Shown here: positions 41,811 to 50,826 of the stretch, one piece after another
How positions within the stretch are numbered: the stretch's first letter is position 1
Layout: every line of letters begins with the position of its first letter
Origin: an uncultured Lachnospiraceae bacterium
GTDB taxonomy: Bacteria > Bacillota > Clostridia > Lachnospirales > Lachnospiraceae
NCBI GenBank assembly: GCA_910587045.1
Contig: CAJULG010000015.1
Span: 1 to 51,739, forward strand
Reading direction: 5' to 3'
DNA: 51,739 bases
Program-made: the position numbers and the translations under genes
Notes under the pieces: generated by a model
Told to the model about the DNA's origin: nothing
What the model saw: the letters and a program-made list of their open reading frames with translations, nothing else
The model's database searches: none

Positions 41811-43016
41811 ATGGATTTTGAATTTTCAACCATAGAACACGCATTAGAGGAACTTCGCGCCGGGAAGATCATCCTGTGTACGGATGATCCGGATCGGGAA
41901 AATGAAGGAGATTTTATCTGTGCAGCAGAATTCGCTACCGGCGAAAACGTGAACTTTATGGCGGTGCATGGCAAAGGACTGATCTGCATGCCGATGGCAA
42001 AGGAGCTTGCGGACAAGCTGAATGTGCCCCAGATGGTATCTGAGAATACGGACAATCACTGTACTGCCTTTACCGTCAGCATCGACCATGTAGATACCAC
42101 GACCGGAATCTCCGCCTATGAACGTTCCCTGACCGCCATGAAGTGTGTGGAGGAGGATGCGAAGCCAGGTGATTTCCGCCGCCCGGGTCATATGTTCCCG
42201 CTGGTGGCCAGAGCAGGCGGTGTTCTGGTACGGAACGGGCATACAGAGGCAACCGTTGACCTGATGCGGCTGGCCGGCTTAAAGCAGTGCGGGCTCTGCT
42301 GTGAGATCATGGCGGAGGATGGGCATATGATGCGGACACCGGAGCTGATCCAGATTGCCCGGGAGCATCAGATCGCATTTATCACTATTAAGGATCTGCA
42401 GGATTACTGCCGCCTGCATGAAAAGCATGTAATCCGGGAGGCAACGGTGAATCTGCCAACGGAATATGGCACCTTTAAGGCCTATGGCTATGTCAGTGAT
42501 ATTACCGGAGAGCATCATATTGCTCTGGTAAAGGGCGAGATCGGAGATGGCATGGATGTACTCTGCCGGGTACACTCCGAATGTCTTACCGGAGACGTCT
42601 TTGGATCCCTCCGCTGCGACTGCGGTCAGCAGTTGTCCAGTGCCATGAAACGGATTGAGCAGGAAGGCAGAGGCGTGCTGCTCTATATGCGTCAGGAGGG
42701 ACGGGGCATCGGCCTGATCAACAAACTGAAAGCCTATGAGCTTCAGGAGCAGGGCCGGGATACTGTAGAGGCGAATCTGGACCTGGGATTTGCACCAGAT
42801 CTGCGGGAATACTGGGTCGGTGCTCAGATCCTGCGTGATCTGGGCATTCAGGAGCTGCGACTTCTGACCAATAATCCAAGCAAGATCTATGGCCTTGACG
42901 GGTACGGTCTTAGCATAAAGGAACGGGTTCCGATTGAGATCCCCACACAGAAATACGACGCATTCTATATGAAGACGAAGGAGGAAAAGATGGGACATAT
43001 CTTCTCCCATCGGTGA
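41811..43016 (+). CDS. ribBA: 3,4-dihydroxy-2-butanone-4-phosphate synthase / GTP cyclohydrolase II
   Basis: This 401-residue bifunctional enzyme supplies both precursors of lumazine. The N-terminal half has DDPDRENEGDFICAAE, with the acidic loop and Mg2+ ligands of DHBP synthase, and RPGHMFPLVARAGGV. The C-terminal half has the zinc-binding Cys in SECLTGDVFGSLRCDCGQQL and RQEGRGIGLINK of GTP cyclohydrolase II. The start is at 41811 (MDFEFST) after ACAGGAGG; the earlier in-frame ATG overlaps ribE. Confidence 0.96.
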   Translation: MDFEFSTIEHALEELRAGKIILCTDDPDRENEGDFICAAEFATGENVNFMAVHGKGLICMPMAKELADKLNVPQMVSENTDNHCTAFTVSIDHVDTTTGISAYERSLTAMKCVEEDAKPGDFRRPGHMFPLVARAGGVLVRNGHTEATVDLMRLAGLKQCGLCCEIMAEDGHMMRTPELIQIAREHQIAFITIKDLQDYCRLHEKHVIREATVNLPTEYGTFKAYGYVSDITGEHHIALVKGEIGDGMDVLCRVHSECLTGDVFGSLRCDCGQQLSSAMKRIEQEGRGVLLYMRQEGRGIGLINKLKAYELQEQGRDTVEANLDLGFAPDLREYWVGAQILRDLGIQELRLLTNNPSKIYGLDGYGLSIKERVPIEIPTQKYDAFYMKTKEEKMGHIFSHR

Positions 43017-43549
43017 TGATCATGCTGCGATTACGACAATATAAGGCCTGTGACGGAGATACGATCGTCTCCTGGTGTAAGGATAAAACTGCATTTTATC
43101 AATGGACTGCAGATCGGTACGATCACTATCCCATCACAGGAGAGGATATGAATGCCCAGTATCATTCCTTTGCTTATGCCGACAATTTTTATGAAATGAC
43201 TGCGTTTGATGAGACAGGAATCGTAGGACATCTGATCCTGCGGTTTACCGATGAGGAAAAAAAGACCCTGCGGTTTGGTTTTGTTATTGTAGACGACACC
43301 AAACGGGGAATGGGCTATGGAAAAGAGATGCTGCAATTAGCAATCCGGTATGCATTTGACATCATAAAGGCAGAAACCATAACCCTTGGTGTATTTGAAA
43401 ATAATCTGCCTGCTTACCATTGCTATAAATCAGTCGGATTTCAGGAGATCGGGAAAACCGAAGTCTACCGGATCCAGGATGAGGAATGGAACTGCCGGGA
43501 GCTGATGCTCCGGCGTACAGATACCGGGGCGGAGTCATCCCAGTCATAA
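43013..43549 (+). CDS. GNAT-family N-acetyltransferase in the riboflavin operon
   Basis: This ~178-residue protein has the GNAT fold: a central strand LRFGFVIVDDTKRGMGYGKE with the acetyl-CoA loop (R-G-M-G-Y-G), then LGVFENNLPAYHCYKSVGF, close to the RimJ/RimL group. The start codon overlaps the ribBA stop (ATGA); ATG 43022 is an alternative. No Shine-Dalgarno is visible, so translational coupling is likely. It has no known role in riboflavin synthesis; it probably acetylates a protein N terminus, amino acid or small amine. Confidence 0.85.
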   Translation: MMIMLRLRQYKACDGDTIVSWCKDKTAFYQWTADRYDHYPITGEDMNAQYHSFAYADNFYEMTAFDETGIVGHLILRFTDEEKKTLRFGFVIVDDTKRGMGYGKEMLQLAIRYAFDIIKAETITLGVFENNLPAYHCYKSVGFQEIGKTEVYRIQDEEWNCRELMLRRTDTGAESSQS

Positions 43550-43594
43550 AAGATGTTATATAACTTTATTCAAATAATGAAGGAGGATTTTATC

Positions 43595-44056
43595 ATGAAC
43601 ATGTTAGAAGGAAAACTGGTTGCACAGGATATGAAGGTGGGTATCGTGGCTTCACGGTTCAACGAATTCATTACCAGCAAGCTGTTAAGCGGTGCGGTTG
43701 ACGGTCTGGTCCGCCATGGCGTAAAGGAGGAGGACATTACCACCGCCTGGGTGCCGGGTGCTTTTGAGATTCCGTTGATCGCAGGAAAAATGGCAAAGTC
43801 CGGGAAGTATGATGTAGTCATCTGCGTGGGCGCCGTGATCCGGGGTGCTACCAGCCATTATGATTATGTCTGCAATGAAGTATCCAAGGGTATTGCCCAG
43901 GTCTCCCTGCAGTCGGATATTCCGGTACTGTTCGGTGTCGTTACGACCGATACCATTGAGCAGGCTATTGAACGTGCCGGCACGAAGGCTGGAAATAAGG
44001 GATATGACTGTGCCTTATCTGCGGTTGAAATGGTGAATCTGATCCGGCAGATCTAA
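43595..44056 (+). CDS. ribH: 6,7-dimethyl-8-ribityllumazine synthase
   Basis: This 153-residue enzyme condenses dihydroxybutanone phosphate with the pyrimidine to give lumazine. It has VASRFNEFITSKLLSGA, VPGAFEIPL, CVGAVIRGATSHYDYV and GVVTTDTIEQAIERAGTKAGNKG, all diagnostic. The start at 43595 follows AAGGAGG; the longer frame from 43553 has no support. It is the last rib gene. I see no strong terminator before the TetR promoter. Confidence 0.96.
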   Translation: MNMLEGKLVAQDMKVGIVASRFNEFITSKLLSGAVDGLVRHGVKEEDITTAWVPGAFEIPLIAGKMAKSGKYDVVICVGAVIRGATSHYDYVCNEVSKGIAQVSLQSDIPVLFGVVTTDTIEQAIERAGTKAGNKGYDCALSAVEMVNLIRQI

Positions 44057-44093
44057 ACCGGGATTTCGATGCGCATACGGAATATTTATCAGC

Positions 44094-44122
44094 TTGATTT
44101 CTATTCGTATGTATGTTAGGAT
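44094..44122 (+). promoter_or_regulatory. Promoter of the TetR-family gene
   Basis: TTGATT, 17 bases and TAGGAT, 31 bases before the start codon. GTATGTATG-type short repeats lie in the spacer. Confidence 0.6.
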
Positions 44123-44152
44123 GAAAGCATGTACTTGCATGGAGGTAACGGC

Positions 44153-44731
44153 ATGGATGAAACAAGCCAGCGGATCATTGACGCAACCATGTCACTGATC
44201 CGGGATAACGGGTATGTTGCAACAACGACAAAAGACATCGCAAGGGCGGCGGGAGTAAATGAATGTACGTTGTTCCGCAAATTCAAGAACAAAAAGGATA
44301 TCGTTCTTACCGGAGTGGCCCAGGAGAAATGGAGAGGCAATGTTACGCCGGAAATTTTTCAGAATATTACCTGGGAACTTCAGCATGACCTTACAATGTT
44401 TATGAATGAATACATGGAACGAATGACACCTGACTTCGTAAAGCTGTCCATCGGACTTCGCGCCCCTCAGCTTTATGAGGATACGGCTTCCTTCATTATG
44501 AAGGTACCCCAGTCATTCCTCTCCTCTCTGGTAGAATACTTTCAGAAAATGGAGGAGTTGGGGAAGCTGCCTCATATGGACTTTGAATGTCTTGCCATGA
44601 CGATATTTTCATCCACCTTCGGGTATACATTCCTGCGGGCATCCTTTGATGACCGGCTTTCTCCGGTTCAACAGCAGGAATTCATCCGGCAGAGTGTAGA
44701 GACATTTTGCAAAGGAATTCCAAAACCATAA
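44153..44731 (+). CDS. TetR-family transcriptional regulator
   Basis: This is a 192-residue repressor. The N-terminal helix-turn-helix (about residues 10-50) reads IIDATMSLIRDNGYVATTTK and DIARAAGVNECTLFRKFKNK. The helical C terminus would bind an unknown ligand. The start at 44153 is preceded by GGAGGTAACGGC, giving a normal N terminus; ATG 44129 would lack a site. A hairpin lies 12 bases after its stop, then ilvB. Whether it controls ilvBN is not known. Confidence 0.88.
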   Translation: MDETSQRIIDATMSLIRDNGYVATTTKDIARAAGVNECTLFRKFKNKKDIVLTGVAQEKWRGNVTPEIFQNITWELQHDLTMFMNEYMERMTPDFVKLSIGLRAPQLYEDTASFIMKVPQSFLSSLVEYFQKMEELGKLPHMDFECLAMTIFSSTFGYTFLRASFDDRLSPVQQQEFIRQSVETFCKGIPKP

Positions 44732-44742
44732 AGATAAAATAC

Positions 44743-44773
44743 CAGGTACTGCCGAAACGCAGTACCTGATTCT
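44743..44773 (+). terminator. Hairpin between the TetR gene and ilvB
   Basis: CAGGTACTGC pairs perfectly with GCAGTACCTG around a six-base loop. The following ATTCT is only partly T-rich, so termination may be incomplete. No convincing separate ilvB promoter is visible in the 50 bases that follow. Confidence 0.6.
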
Positions 44774-44823
44774 AGCAGAATTTTGCAAGCAAGTACATGC
44801 ATTCAAAATAAGGAGGGATTGAT

Positions 44824-46545
44824 ATGAAACTAACCGGAGCAGAATTATTTGTGAAGGCACTGAAAGAAGAACAGGTGGAATTCCTGTTTGCCTATCCTGG
44901 CGGGCAGGCCATTGATCTGTTCAATGCCCTGTATGGAGAACCGGATATTAAGGTCATCCTGCCCCGTCATGAACAAGGGCTGATCCATGCTGCTGACGGA
45001 TATGCCCGCTCAACAGGGAAGGTCGGGGTCTGTCTGGTCACAAGCGGGCCGGGAGCGACCAATCTGGTTACCGGCATTGCAACTGCAAATTATGACAGTG
45101 TCCCATTAGTCTGTTTTACAGGTCAGGTTCCAACGGGACTGATCGGTAATGATGCCTTTCAGGAGGTGGATATCGTCGGGATCACACGGAGTATTACCAA
45201 ATATGCAGTTACTGTCCGAAACCGTGATGATCTGGCTGATACGATCAGAAAGGCGTTCTATATTGCCCGGAGCGGAAAGCCGGGTGTCGTAGTCGTTGAT
45301 CTTCCAAAGGATATTCAGCAGGAAGCAGGAAGTGATCAGTATCCTTCCGAGATTCATATCCGTGGCTATAAACCAAACAGATCGGTACATGGAGGACAGA
45401 TTAAAAAAGCCTGGGACATCCTGCAGGCTGCAAAGAAACCGCTTCTTCTGGCAGGAGGTGGCATTATGATCGCCCATGCCCAGGATGAATTGACCCGATT
45501 CGTAGATATGACCGGCATTCCCGTTATTACCACCATTATGGGAAAGGGAGCGATCGCCTCTGACCATAAGCTCTATGGCGGCAACATTGGTATCCACGGC
45601 AGCTATGCCGCTAACTCCGCTGTAAATGCCTGCGATGTCCTGCTATCCATCGGCACCCGCTTTAATGACAGAATCACGGGTAAGCTGGAAACCTTTGCCC
45701 CCCATGCAGTTGTAATACATATTGATATTGATCCGGCTTCTATTTCAAGAAATATTGATGTGGATGTACCGATCGTTGCGGATGCAAAGGCAGCCATCAC
45801 AGCTCTGCTGGAAAAGGCCGTTCCTCTGGAGATTGACGCATGGCGCACCCGGATTGACACATGGAAACAGACATATCCGATTCAGATGAAGCACCCGGGC
45901 ATGACACCGCAGGTCATTATCCAGCATATCAATGAAGCCTTTACAGAAGCTGTTATTACCACGGATGTAGGTCAGAATCAACTATGGGCAACCCAGTTTC
46001 TGGAGCTTCATGCCCGCAAGCAGCTTCTGACTTCTGGCGGGCTTGGTACCATGGGCTATGGACTGCCGGCCGCTATCGGCGCCAGCCTGGGTAATCCTGA
46101 CCGGCCGGTTATCGTCATTGCCGGAGACGGTGGTATCCAGATGAATATTCAGGAGCTGGCAACTGCTGTCGTACAGGAGCTGCCGATCATTATCTGCATT
46201 CTAAATAATGGATATCTGGGGAATGTCCGTCAGTGGCAGGAGATGTTCTTTGACCGACGGTATGTCAGTACCTGTACCCGCTATCGGAAGGGCTGCTCCG
46301 CCGCCTGCAACACACCGGATCAAAACTGTCCGGAATTCGTGCCGGACTTTGTAATGCTGGCGGAAAGCTACGGTGCAAAGGGAATCCGGGTACAGAATAT
46401 CTCTGAAATAGATCCTGCTCTTACGATGGCAAAAGAAAATCAAAAAACGCCTACACTGATTGAATTTCTGATTGACCGTGAGATCAATGTTCTGCCTATT
46501 GTTCAACCGGGTCAGTCCCTGAATACCATGATCGGAATGGAATGA
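44824..46545 (+). CDS. ilvB: Acetolactate synthase large subunit
   Basis: This 573-residue ThDP enzyme forms acetolactate from pyruvate for valine and leucine synthesis, and acetohydroxybutyrate for isoleucine. It has EEQVEFLFAYPGGQAIDLFN with the catalytic Glu in RHEQGLIHAADGYARSTG, GPGATNLVTGIA, PVVTT-like GIPVITTIMGKG, and the ThDP/Mg2+ motif IAGDGGIQMN with NNGYLGNVRQWQ. AAGGAGG precedes the start. It overlaps the frame before ilvN and ends 29 bases ahead of the ilvN start. No T-box is seen. Confidence 0.95.
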   Translation: MKLTGAELFVKALKEEQVEFLFAYPGGQAIDLFNALYGEPDIKVILPRHEQGLIHAADGYARSTGKVGVCLVTSGPGATNLVTGIATANYDSVPLVCFTGQVPTGLIGNDAFQEVDIVGITRSITKYAVTVRNRDDLADTIRKAFYIARSGKPGVVVVDLPKDIQQEAGSDQYPSEIHIRGYKPNRSVHGGQIKKAWDILQAAKKPLLLAGGGIMIAHAQDELTRFVDMTGIPVITTIMGKGAIASDHKLYGGNIGIHGSYAANSAVNACDVLLSIGTRFNDRITGKLETFAPHAVVIHIDIDPASISRNIDVDVPIVADAKAAITALLEKAVPLEIDAWRTRIDTWKQTYPIQMKHPGMTPQVIIQHINEAFTEAVITTDVGQNQLWATQFLELHARKQLLTSGGLGTMGYGLPAAIGASLGNPDRPVIVIAGDGGIQMNIQELATAVVQELPIIICILNNGYLGNVRQWQEMFFDRRYVSTCTRYRKGCSAACNTPDQNCPEFVPDFVMLAESYGAKGIRVQNISEIDPALTMAKENQKTPTLIEFLIDREINVLPIVQPGQSLNTMIGME

Positions 46546-46574
46546 AAATAAATTTAGGATCGAAAGGAGATAAC

Positions 46575-47078
46575 ATGAAAAAAAGATGGCTTTGCTTATT
46601 TGTGGAAAATGAAATCGGCGTCCTTGCCCGCATTTCCGGTCTGTTCGCCGGCAAATCTTATAATCTGGACAGCCTGACCGTAGGGACCACAGAGGATCTC
46701 TCCGTGTCCCGTATGACGATCAGCCTGACCAGTGATGACCGAACCTTTGAACAGATCAAAAAACAGTTAAACAGAAGTGTTGAAGTCATAAAAGTAGTGG
46801 ATTATACAGAGATTTCCATTCATCGAAAGGAACTTCTCTTCATCCGGATAACCGGCTGCACGGAACAGGAAAAGAGCGAAGTATTCCGGATCGCTCATAT
46901 CTTCCCGGCCACTATTATTGATTATGACTTTTCCTCTATCCTGGTGGAATGCACCCAGACAGAGGAAAAGAATAATGACTTCATTGCTCTATTGCAAAAG
47001 CAGTTTCCGAACCGTCTGGCTGTTACCAGGGGCGGAAGTGTTGCAGTTGAAGCAATGGGATCCCTGGCGCTACCGTAG
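46575..47078 (+). CDS. ilvN: Acetolactate synthase small (regulatory) subunit
   Basis: This 167-residue regulatory subunit has an ACT domain, ENEIGVLARISGLFAGKSYN and LTVGTTEDLSVSRMTI, that binds valine for feedback inhibition. The C-terminal domain ends RGGSVAVEAMGS. The start at 46575 (MKKRWLCL) follows GAAAGGAG; the in-frame ATG at 46542 overlaps the ilvB stop and has no site. Its stop overlaps valS by nine bases, on the opposite strand. Confidence 0.94.
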   Translation: MKKRWLCLFVENEIGVLARISGLFAGKSYNLDSLTVGTTEDLSVSRMTISLTSDDRTFEQIKKQLNRSVEVIKVVDYTEISIHRKELLFIRITGCTEQEKSEVFRIAHIFPATIIDYDFSSILVECTQTEEKNNDFIALLQKQFPNRLAVTRGGSVAVEAMGSLALP

Positions 47079-47088
47079 CTGCGCCAGG
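47063..47088. repeat. Inverted repeat across the convergent stop codons of ilvN and valS
   Basis: CCTGGCGC and GCGCCAGG enclose ten bases that hold both stop codons. No T tract follows on either strand. It is the only structure near the two overlapping 3' ends. Confidence 0.6.
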
Positions 47089-49712
47089 CGTTCCTCTACC
47101 TGCTTTAACATCTGCGTATACTTATCCAGCTTGCTCTTTTCTTCTTCCAGCTTGGCGGCAGGAGCCTTTTCTACGAACCTTGGATTGTTGAGCATACCCT
47201 GGGCGCGTTTGACCTCACCCTGCAGTCTTCCCTGCTCTTTGGTCAACCGTTCAATTTCCTTTTCTACATCTACCAGTTCTGCAAACGGCATATAGAGCGC
47301 TGCATCATGGATCAGAACAGAAACTGCATCCTCTGCGATCCCTGCTTTGTCTGCCTGCACATATACCTCACTGGCATAGCCCAGAGTGGCAAAGAACACC
47401 TTGCTTTCTTCAAAAATCTTGCGCATTTCAGCCTTCTCTGACACCACATACACGGTAGCCTTCTTACTTGGAGCTACATTCATTTCCGTGCGGATATTAC
47501 GGATGCCCCGGACTGCAGCCTTAATGGTATCTACTGCGGCTTCATCTGTGGCAAAGTTCCACTCCTCCCGGAATTCCGGCCACCGGGAAATCATGATCGA
47601 TTCCTCTTCCTCCTGCAGATTACAGAAGATCTCTTCTGTAATAAATGGCATATACGGGTGTAACAGCTTTAAGGACTGAATCAATACGGTCTTTAATGTC
47701 CATAATGCTGCCGCCTTAGTCCTGTCGTCATCCTTCCACAGACGTGGCTTCACCATCTCAATATACCAGTCACAGAATTCCTCCCAGATAAAATGATTCA
47801 ACTTATCCGCAGCAATACCCATTTCATATTTCTCTAAATTGTCCGTTACATCCTTTGCCAGCGTATTAACCTTGGAAAGAATCCAGCGATCCGCCTGGGT
47901 TAACTCCTCCAAAGAAACTTCCTTTGCTTCCGCCTTCTCCATATTCATCATGATAAAGCGGGACGCATTCCAGATCTTGTTGGCAAAGTTCCGGCTTGCC
48001 TCTACCCGCTCCCAGTAAAACCGCATGTCATTGCCCGGTGCATTACCGGTGATCAGCGTAAGGCGCAGGGCATCCGCACCATATTTGTCGATCACATCCA
48101 GCGGATCGATACCGTTGCCAAGGGACTTGCTCATCTTTCGTCCCTGATCATCCCGTATCAGACCGTGGAATAAGACATGATCAAACGGCAGCGTCCCGGT
48201 CTGCTCCAGACCGGAGAATACCATACGGATGACCCAGAAGAAGATAATATCATAACCGGTGACCAGTACATTGGTCGGATAAAAATATTCCAGCTCTCTG
48301 GTCTGTTCCGGCCAGCCCAGCGTAGAGAATGGCCACAGAGCAGAAGAAAACCAGGTATCCAAGGTATCCTCATCCTGCTTCAGATTCTTACTCTGGCATT
48401 TCGGACAGGTACAAGGAGTTTCCCTTGCCACGATCGTCTCACCGCAATCCTGACAGTACCATGCCGGGATCCGGTGTCCCCACCAGAGCTGTCTGGAAAT
48501 ACACCAGTCCCGGATATTATCCAGCCAGTTATAATAGGTCTTATCCATACGCTCCGGGATCAGTTTTAACGTACCATCCACAACCGCCTGCTTCGCGGGC
48601 TTTGCCATTTCCTCCATCTTTACAAACCATTGTGGCTTTACCAATGGTTCCACCGTTGTCTTGCAGCGATCATGGGTTCCAACCATATGGGTATGCGGAA
48701 CTACCTTCACCAGCAGTCCCTGCGCTTCTAAATCCTCCAGCATCGCTTTCCGGGCTTCATACCGGTCCATACCGGCATACCTGCCGCCCAGACTGTTAAT
48801 GGTGGCATCGTCATTCATAATATTGATTTCTTCTAAATTATGGCGTTTTCCTACCTCAAAGTCGTTCGGATCATGAGCCGGTGTAATTTTTACACAGCCG
48901 GTTCCGAATTCCTTATCAACATAGGAGTCTGCAATGACCGGAATTTCCCGATCGGTCAAAGGAAGCTTCAGCATCTTCCCGATAATATCCTGATACCGCT
49001 CATCCTCCGGATTTACTGCAACCGCAGTATCACCGAGCAGGGTTTCCGGTCTCGTTGTAGCAATCTCTACAAATCTGCCTTCTTCTCCGACCACCGGATA
49101 ATTGATGTGCCAGAAATGCCCTTCCTGCTCCTCATGTATAACCTCTGCATCGGAAATGGTGGTCTGGCATACCGGACACCAGTTGACAATACGGGAACCC
49201 TTATAAATATATCCCTTTTCATATAGCTTGCAAAAAACCTCGGTAACCGCCTTATTATTGCCCTCGTCCATGGTAAAGCGTTCCCGATCCCAGTCGGCAG
49301 AAGAACCCAGCTTCTTTAACTGATTTACGATCCGTCCGCCATACTCCTTTCGCCAGTCCCATACCTTCTCCAGAAATGCTTCCCGTCCAAGCTCCTGCTT
49401 GTCAATTCCCTGTTCCTTTAAGGATTCAATTACTTTTACCTCTGTAGCAATCGCAGCATGATCCGTTCCCGGCTGCCATAAGGCATTATAGCCCTGCATC
49501 CGCTTAAATCGGATCAGGATATCCTGCATGGTATTGTCCAGTGCATGTCCCATATGAAGCTGACCGGTGATATTCGGCGGCGGCATTACAATGGTAAATG
49601 GTTTCCGGCTTTTATCCACCTCTGCGTGAAAGTATTTCTTATCCAGCCATTTGGTATATAAACGTCCCTCAATCTCCTGGGGATTATAAGTTTTTTCCAG
49701 TTCCTTATGCAT
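47070..49712 (-). CDS. valS: Valyl-tRNA synthetase
   Basis: This 880-residue class I synthetase has the HIGH-type motif PPPNITGQLHMGHAL (about residues 44-58), an editing domain with TTRPETLLGDTAVAV, zinc-site Cys pairs (WYCQDCGETIV, CTCPKCQSKN), KMSKS in GRKMSKSLGNGIDPLD, and an anticodon-binding domain. The C-terminal coiled-coil arm (LTKEQGRLQGEVKRAQGM to the end) is typical of ValRS. AGGAGGATG lies before the start. The leader is only about 20 bases, so T-box control common in Firmicutes is absent here. Confidence 0.96.
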   Translation of the reverse strand: MHKELEKTYNPQEIEGRLYTKWLDKKYFHAEVDKSRKPFTIVMPPPNITGQLHMGHALDNTMQDILIRFKRMQGYNALWQPGTDHAAIATEVKVIESLKEQGIDKQELGREAFLEKVWDWRKEYGGRIVNQLKKLGSSADWDRERFTMDEGNNKAVTEVFCKLYEKGYIYKGSRIVNWCPVCQTTISDAEVIHEEQEGHFWHINYPVVGEEGRFVEIATTRPETLLGDTAVAVNPEDERYQDIIGKMLKLPLTDREIPVIADSYVDKEFGTGCVKITPAHDPNDFEVGKRHNLEEINIMNDDATINSLGGRYAGMDRYEARKAMLEDLEAQGLLVKVVPHTHMVGTHDRCKTTVEPLVKPQWFVKMEEMAKPAKQAVVDGTLKLIPERMDKTYYNWLDNIRDWCISRQLWWGHRIPAWYCQDCGETIVARETPCTCPKCQSKNLKQDEDTLDTWFSSALWPFSTLGWPEQTRELEYFYPTNVLVTGYDIIFFWVIRMVFSGLEQTGTLPFDHVLFHGLIRDDQGRKMSKSLGNGIDPLDVIDKYGADALRLTLITGNAPGNDMRFYWERVEASRNFANKIWNASRFIMMNMEKAEAKEVSLEELTQADRWILSKVNTLAKDVTDNLEKYEMGIAADKLNHFIWEEFCDWYIEMVKPRLWKDDDRTKAAALWTLKTVLIQSLKLLHPYMPFITEEIFCNLQEEEESIMISRWPEFREEWNFATDEAAVDTIKAAVRGIRNIRTEMNVAPSKKATVYVVSEKAEMRKIFEESKVFFATLGYASEVYVQADKAGIAEDAVSVLIHDAALYMPFAELVDVEKEIERLTKEQGRLQGEVKRAQGMLNNPRFVEKAPAAKLEEEKSKLDKYTQMLKQVEERLAQLR

Positions 49713-49735
49713 ATTTTCATCCTCCTATCCGTTTA

Positions 49736-49764
49736 ATACTACCCCTAAGTCGGCATAAAGTCAA
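49736..49764 (-). promoter_or_regulatory. valS promoter
   Basis: TTGACT, 17 bases and TAGTAT on the minus strand, 24 bases from the start codon. Confidence 0.7.
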
Positions 49765-49807
49765 CGTTGAGAAGCATACTTTATTCGGACGAAGCAACAA
49801 GAGATTA

Positions 49808-50326
49808 TCATTTCAGGCATTGCAAAATCGGCTCAATATACTTTTTGTCTGAAATATCATAAGACGAAGAAATCATTTTTATCATTTCCTGCTCTGACTC
49901 GGTTTTATCTTTTTTTGCCTTAAGTGTTTTTATAAATATCTTCATCATGAGCTTAGAGGGAGCAGACATTTTTTCATAATTAAATCCTCCCGGGCAATAA
50001 AATGTGTTTACCATTTTCTGTTCTGACTCGTTAAAAATCTGTTTAAGAGCTACTTCAATCTCCGGATTGTCTATTGGACTTCCGCCAACACAAAATGCAA
50101 TCAGTTTCTTATCTGCCCATTTATCTATATTTCCCTTAAACCAGTTGATTTTACTGATACTGCCTGCACATGCCCACCCTCCAAAAATAATAGCTTCATA
50201 TGCGGTCAAATCTTTCTTTTTTCCGGCCGATAATTCAAGGCAATCTGCCCCCGTTGCTTCAGCGATCCATTCAGCATAACGTTTTGTAAATCCTGTTTGT
50301 GAATTATATATTACCACTATTCTCAT
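49808..50326 (-). CDS. Flavodoxin-domain protein
   Basis: This 172-residue cytoplasmic protein has the FMN phosphate loop YNSQTGFTKRYA (about 7-18) and the flavin-contact region FGGWACAGSISKIN and FCVGGSPIDN, as in flavodoxins and HemG-like proteins. A Lys/Glu-rich C terminus follows. It overlaps marR by four bases (ATGA). A redox or quinone/nitro-compound response is plausible from the MarR linkage, but nothing specific can be assigned. Codon use is more AT-rich than its neighbours, suggesting acquisition as a unit with marR. Confidence 0.85.
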   Translation of the reverse strand: MRIVVIYNSQTGFTKRYAEWIAEATGADCLELSAGKKKDLTAYEAIIFGGWACAGSISKINWFKGNIDKWADKKLIAFCVGGSPIDNPEIEVALKQIFNESEQKMVNTFYCPGGFNYEKMSAPSKLMMKIFIKTLKAKKDKTESEQEMIKMISSSYDISDKKYIEPILQCLK

Positions 50327-50811
50327 CTGCCTAAATCTCCCTTCTTTTCTAAATTCTCTATTCCGGTATACAGTTTTGATAAAAGAATGAAAAGAGTCTC
50401 AATCTCTTCGTCCGTATAGACTTCAAAAAGATATTTTAATTCGTCCTGGTACTTCGAAAAGTCATTTTGAAAATAATCATTTGCTTTTTCTTCAAGATAA
50501 ATGCACATGCCTCTTGTATCATGCGGGCTTTGCTGAATCGTAATAAATCCCTTTTTTACCAGAACATCAGCCAATTTTTTTATATTTTGCCTCGAGCAGC
50601 CTAACAAATTTCCTAATTGGGTAAATGTCAATTCTTCTTTTGATTGCCTGACTATTGATAGTAACATAAATTGTTTTAACGATACCTCTGGAATATGGTT
50701 ATCAAAAAGCGTCTGCAACTTATTTTCGGCAATAAATAATGTACTAAAAATGGCTTTTCTTTGGCTTTCTTTGGTACTTGAAAATTTGGTGATCAAATCA
50801 TTTAAATTCAT
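50323..50811 (-). CDS. MarR-family transcriptional regulator
   Basis: This 162-residue dimeric winged-helix regulator has LTFTQLGNLLGCSRQNIKKL (recognition region, about 60-80), KKGFITIQQSPHDTRGM (wing with the conserved D-x-R) and a helical C terminus. GGAGAG stands before the start. It lies in a two-gene operon with the flavodoxin. Palindromes at its own promoter point to autorepression. The N-terminal ETSQ-type Cys used by oxidant sensors is not evident; a single Cys lies at GCSRQ in the recognition helix. Confidence 0.9.
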   Translation of the reverse strand: MNLNDLITKFSSTKESQRKAIFSTLFIAENKLQTLFDNHIPEVSLKQFMLLSIVRQSKEELTFTQLGNLLGCSRQNIKKLADVLVKKGFITIQQSPHDTRGMCIYLEEKANDYFQNDFSKYQDELKYLFEVYTDEEIETLFILLSKLYTGIENLEKKGDLGR

Positions 50812-50826
50812 ACCGCTCTCCTATTG

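Noticed and set aside
49713..49807. T-box leader for valS
   Set aside because: The promoter is 24 bases from the start codon. No specifier stem or T-box sequence is present.
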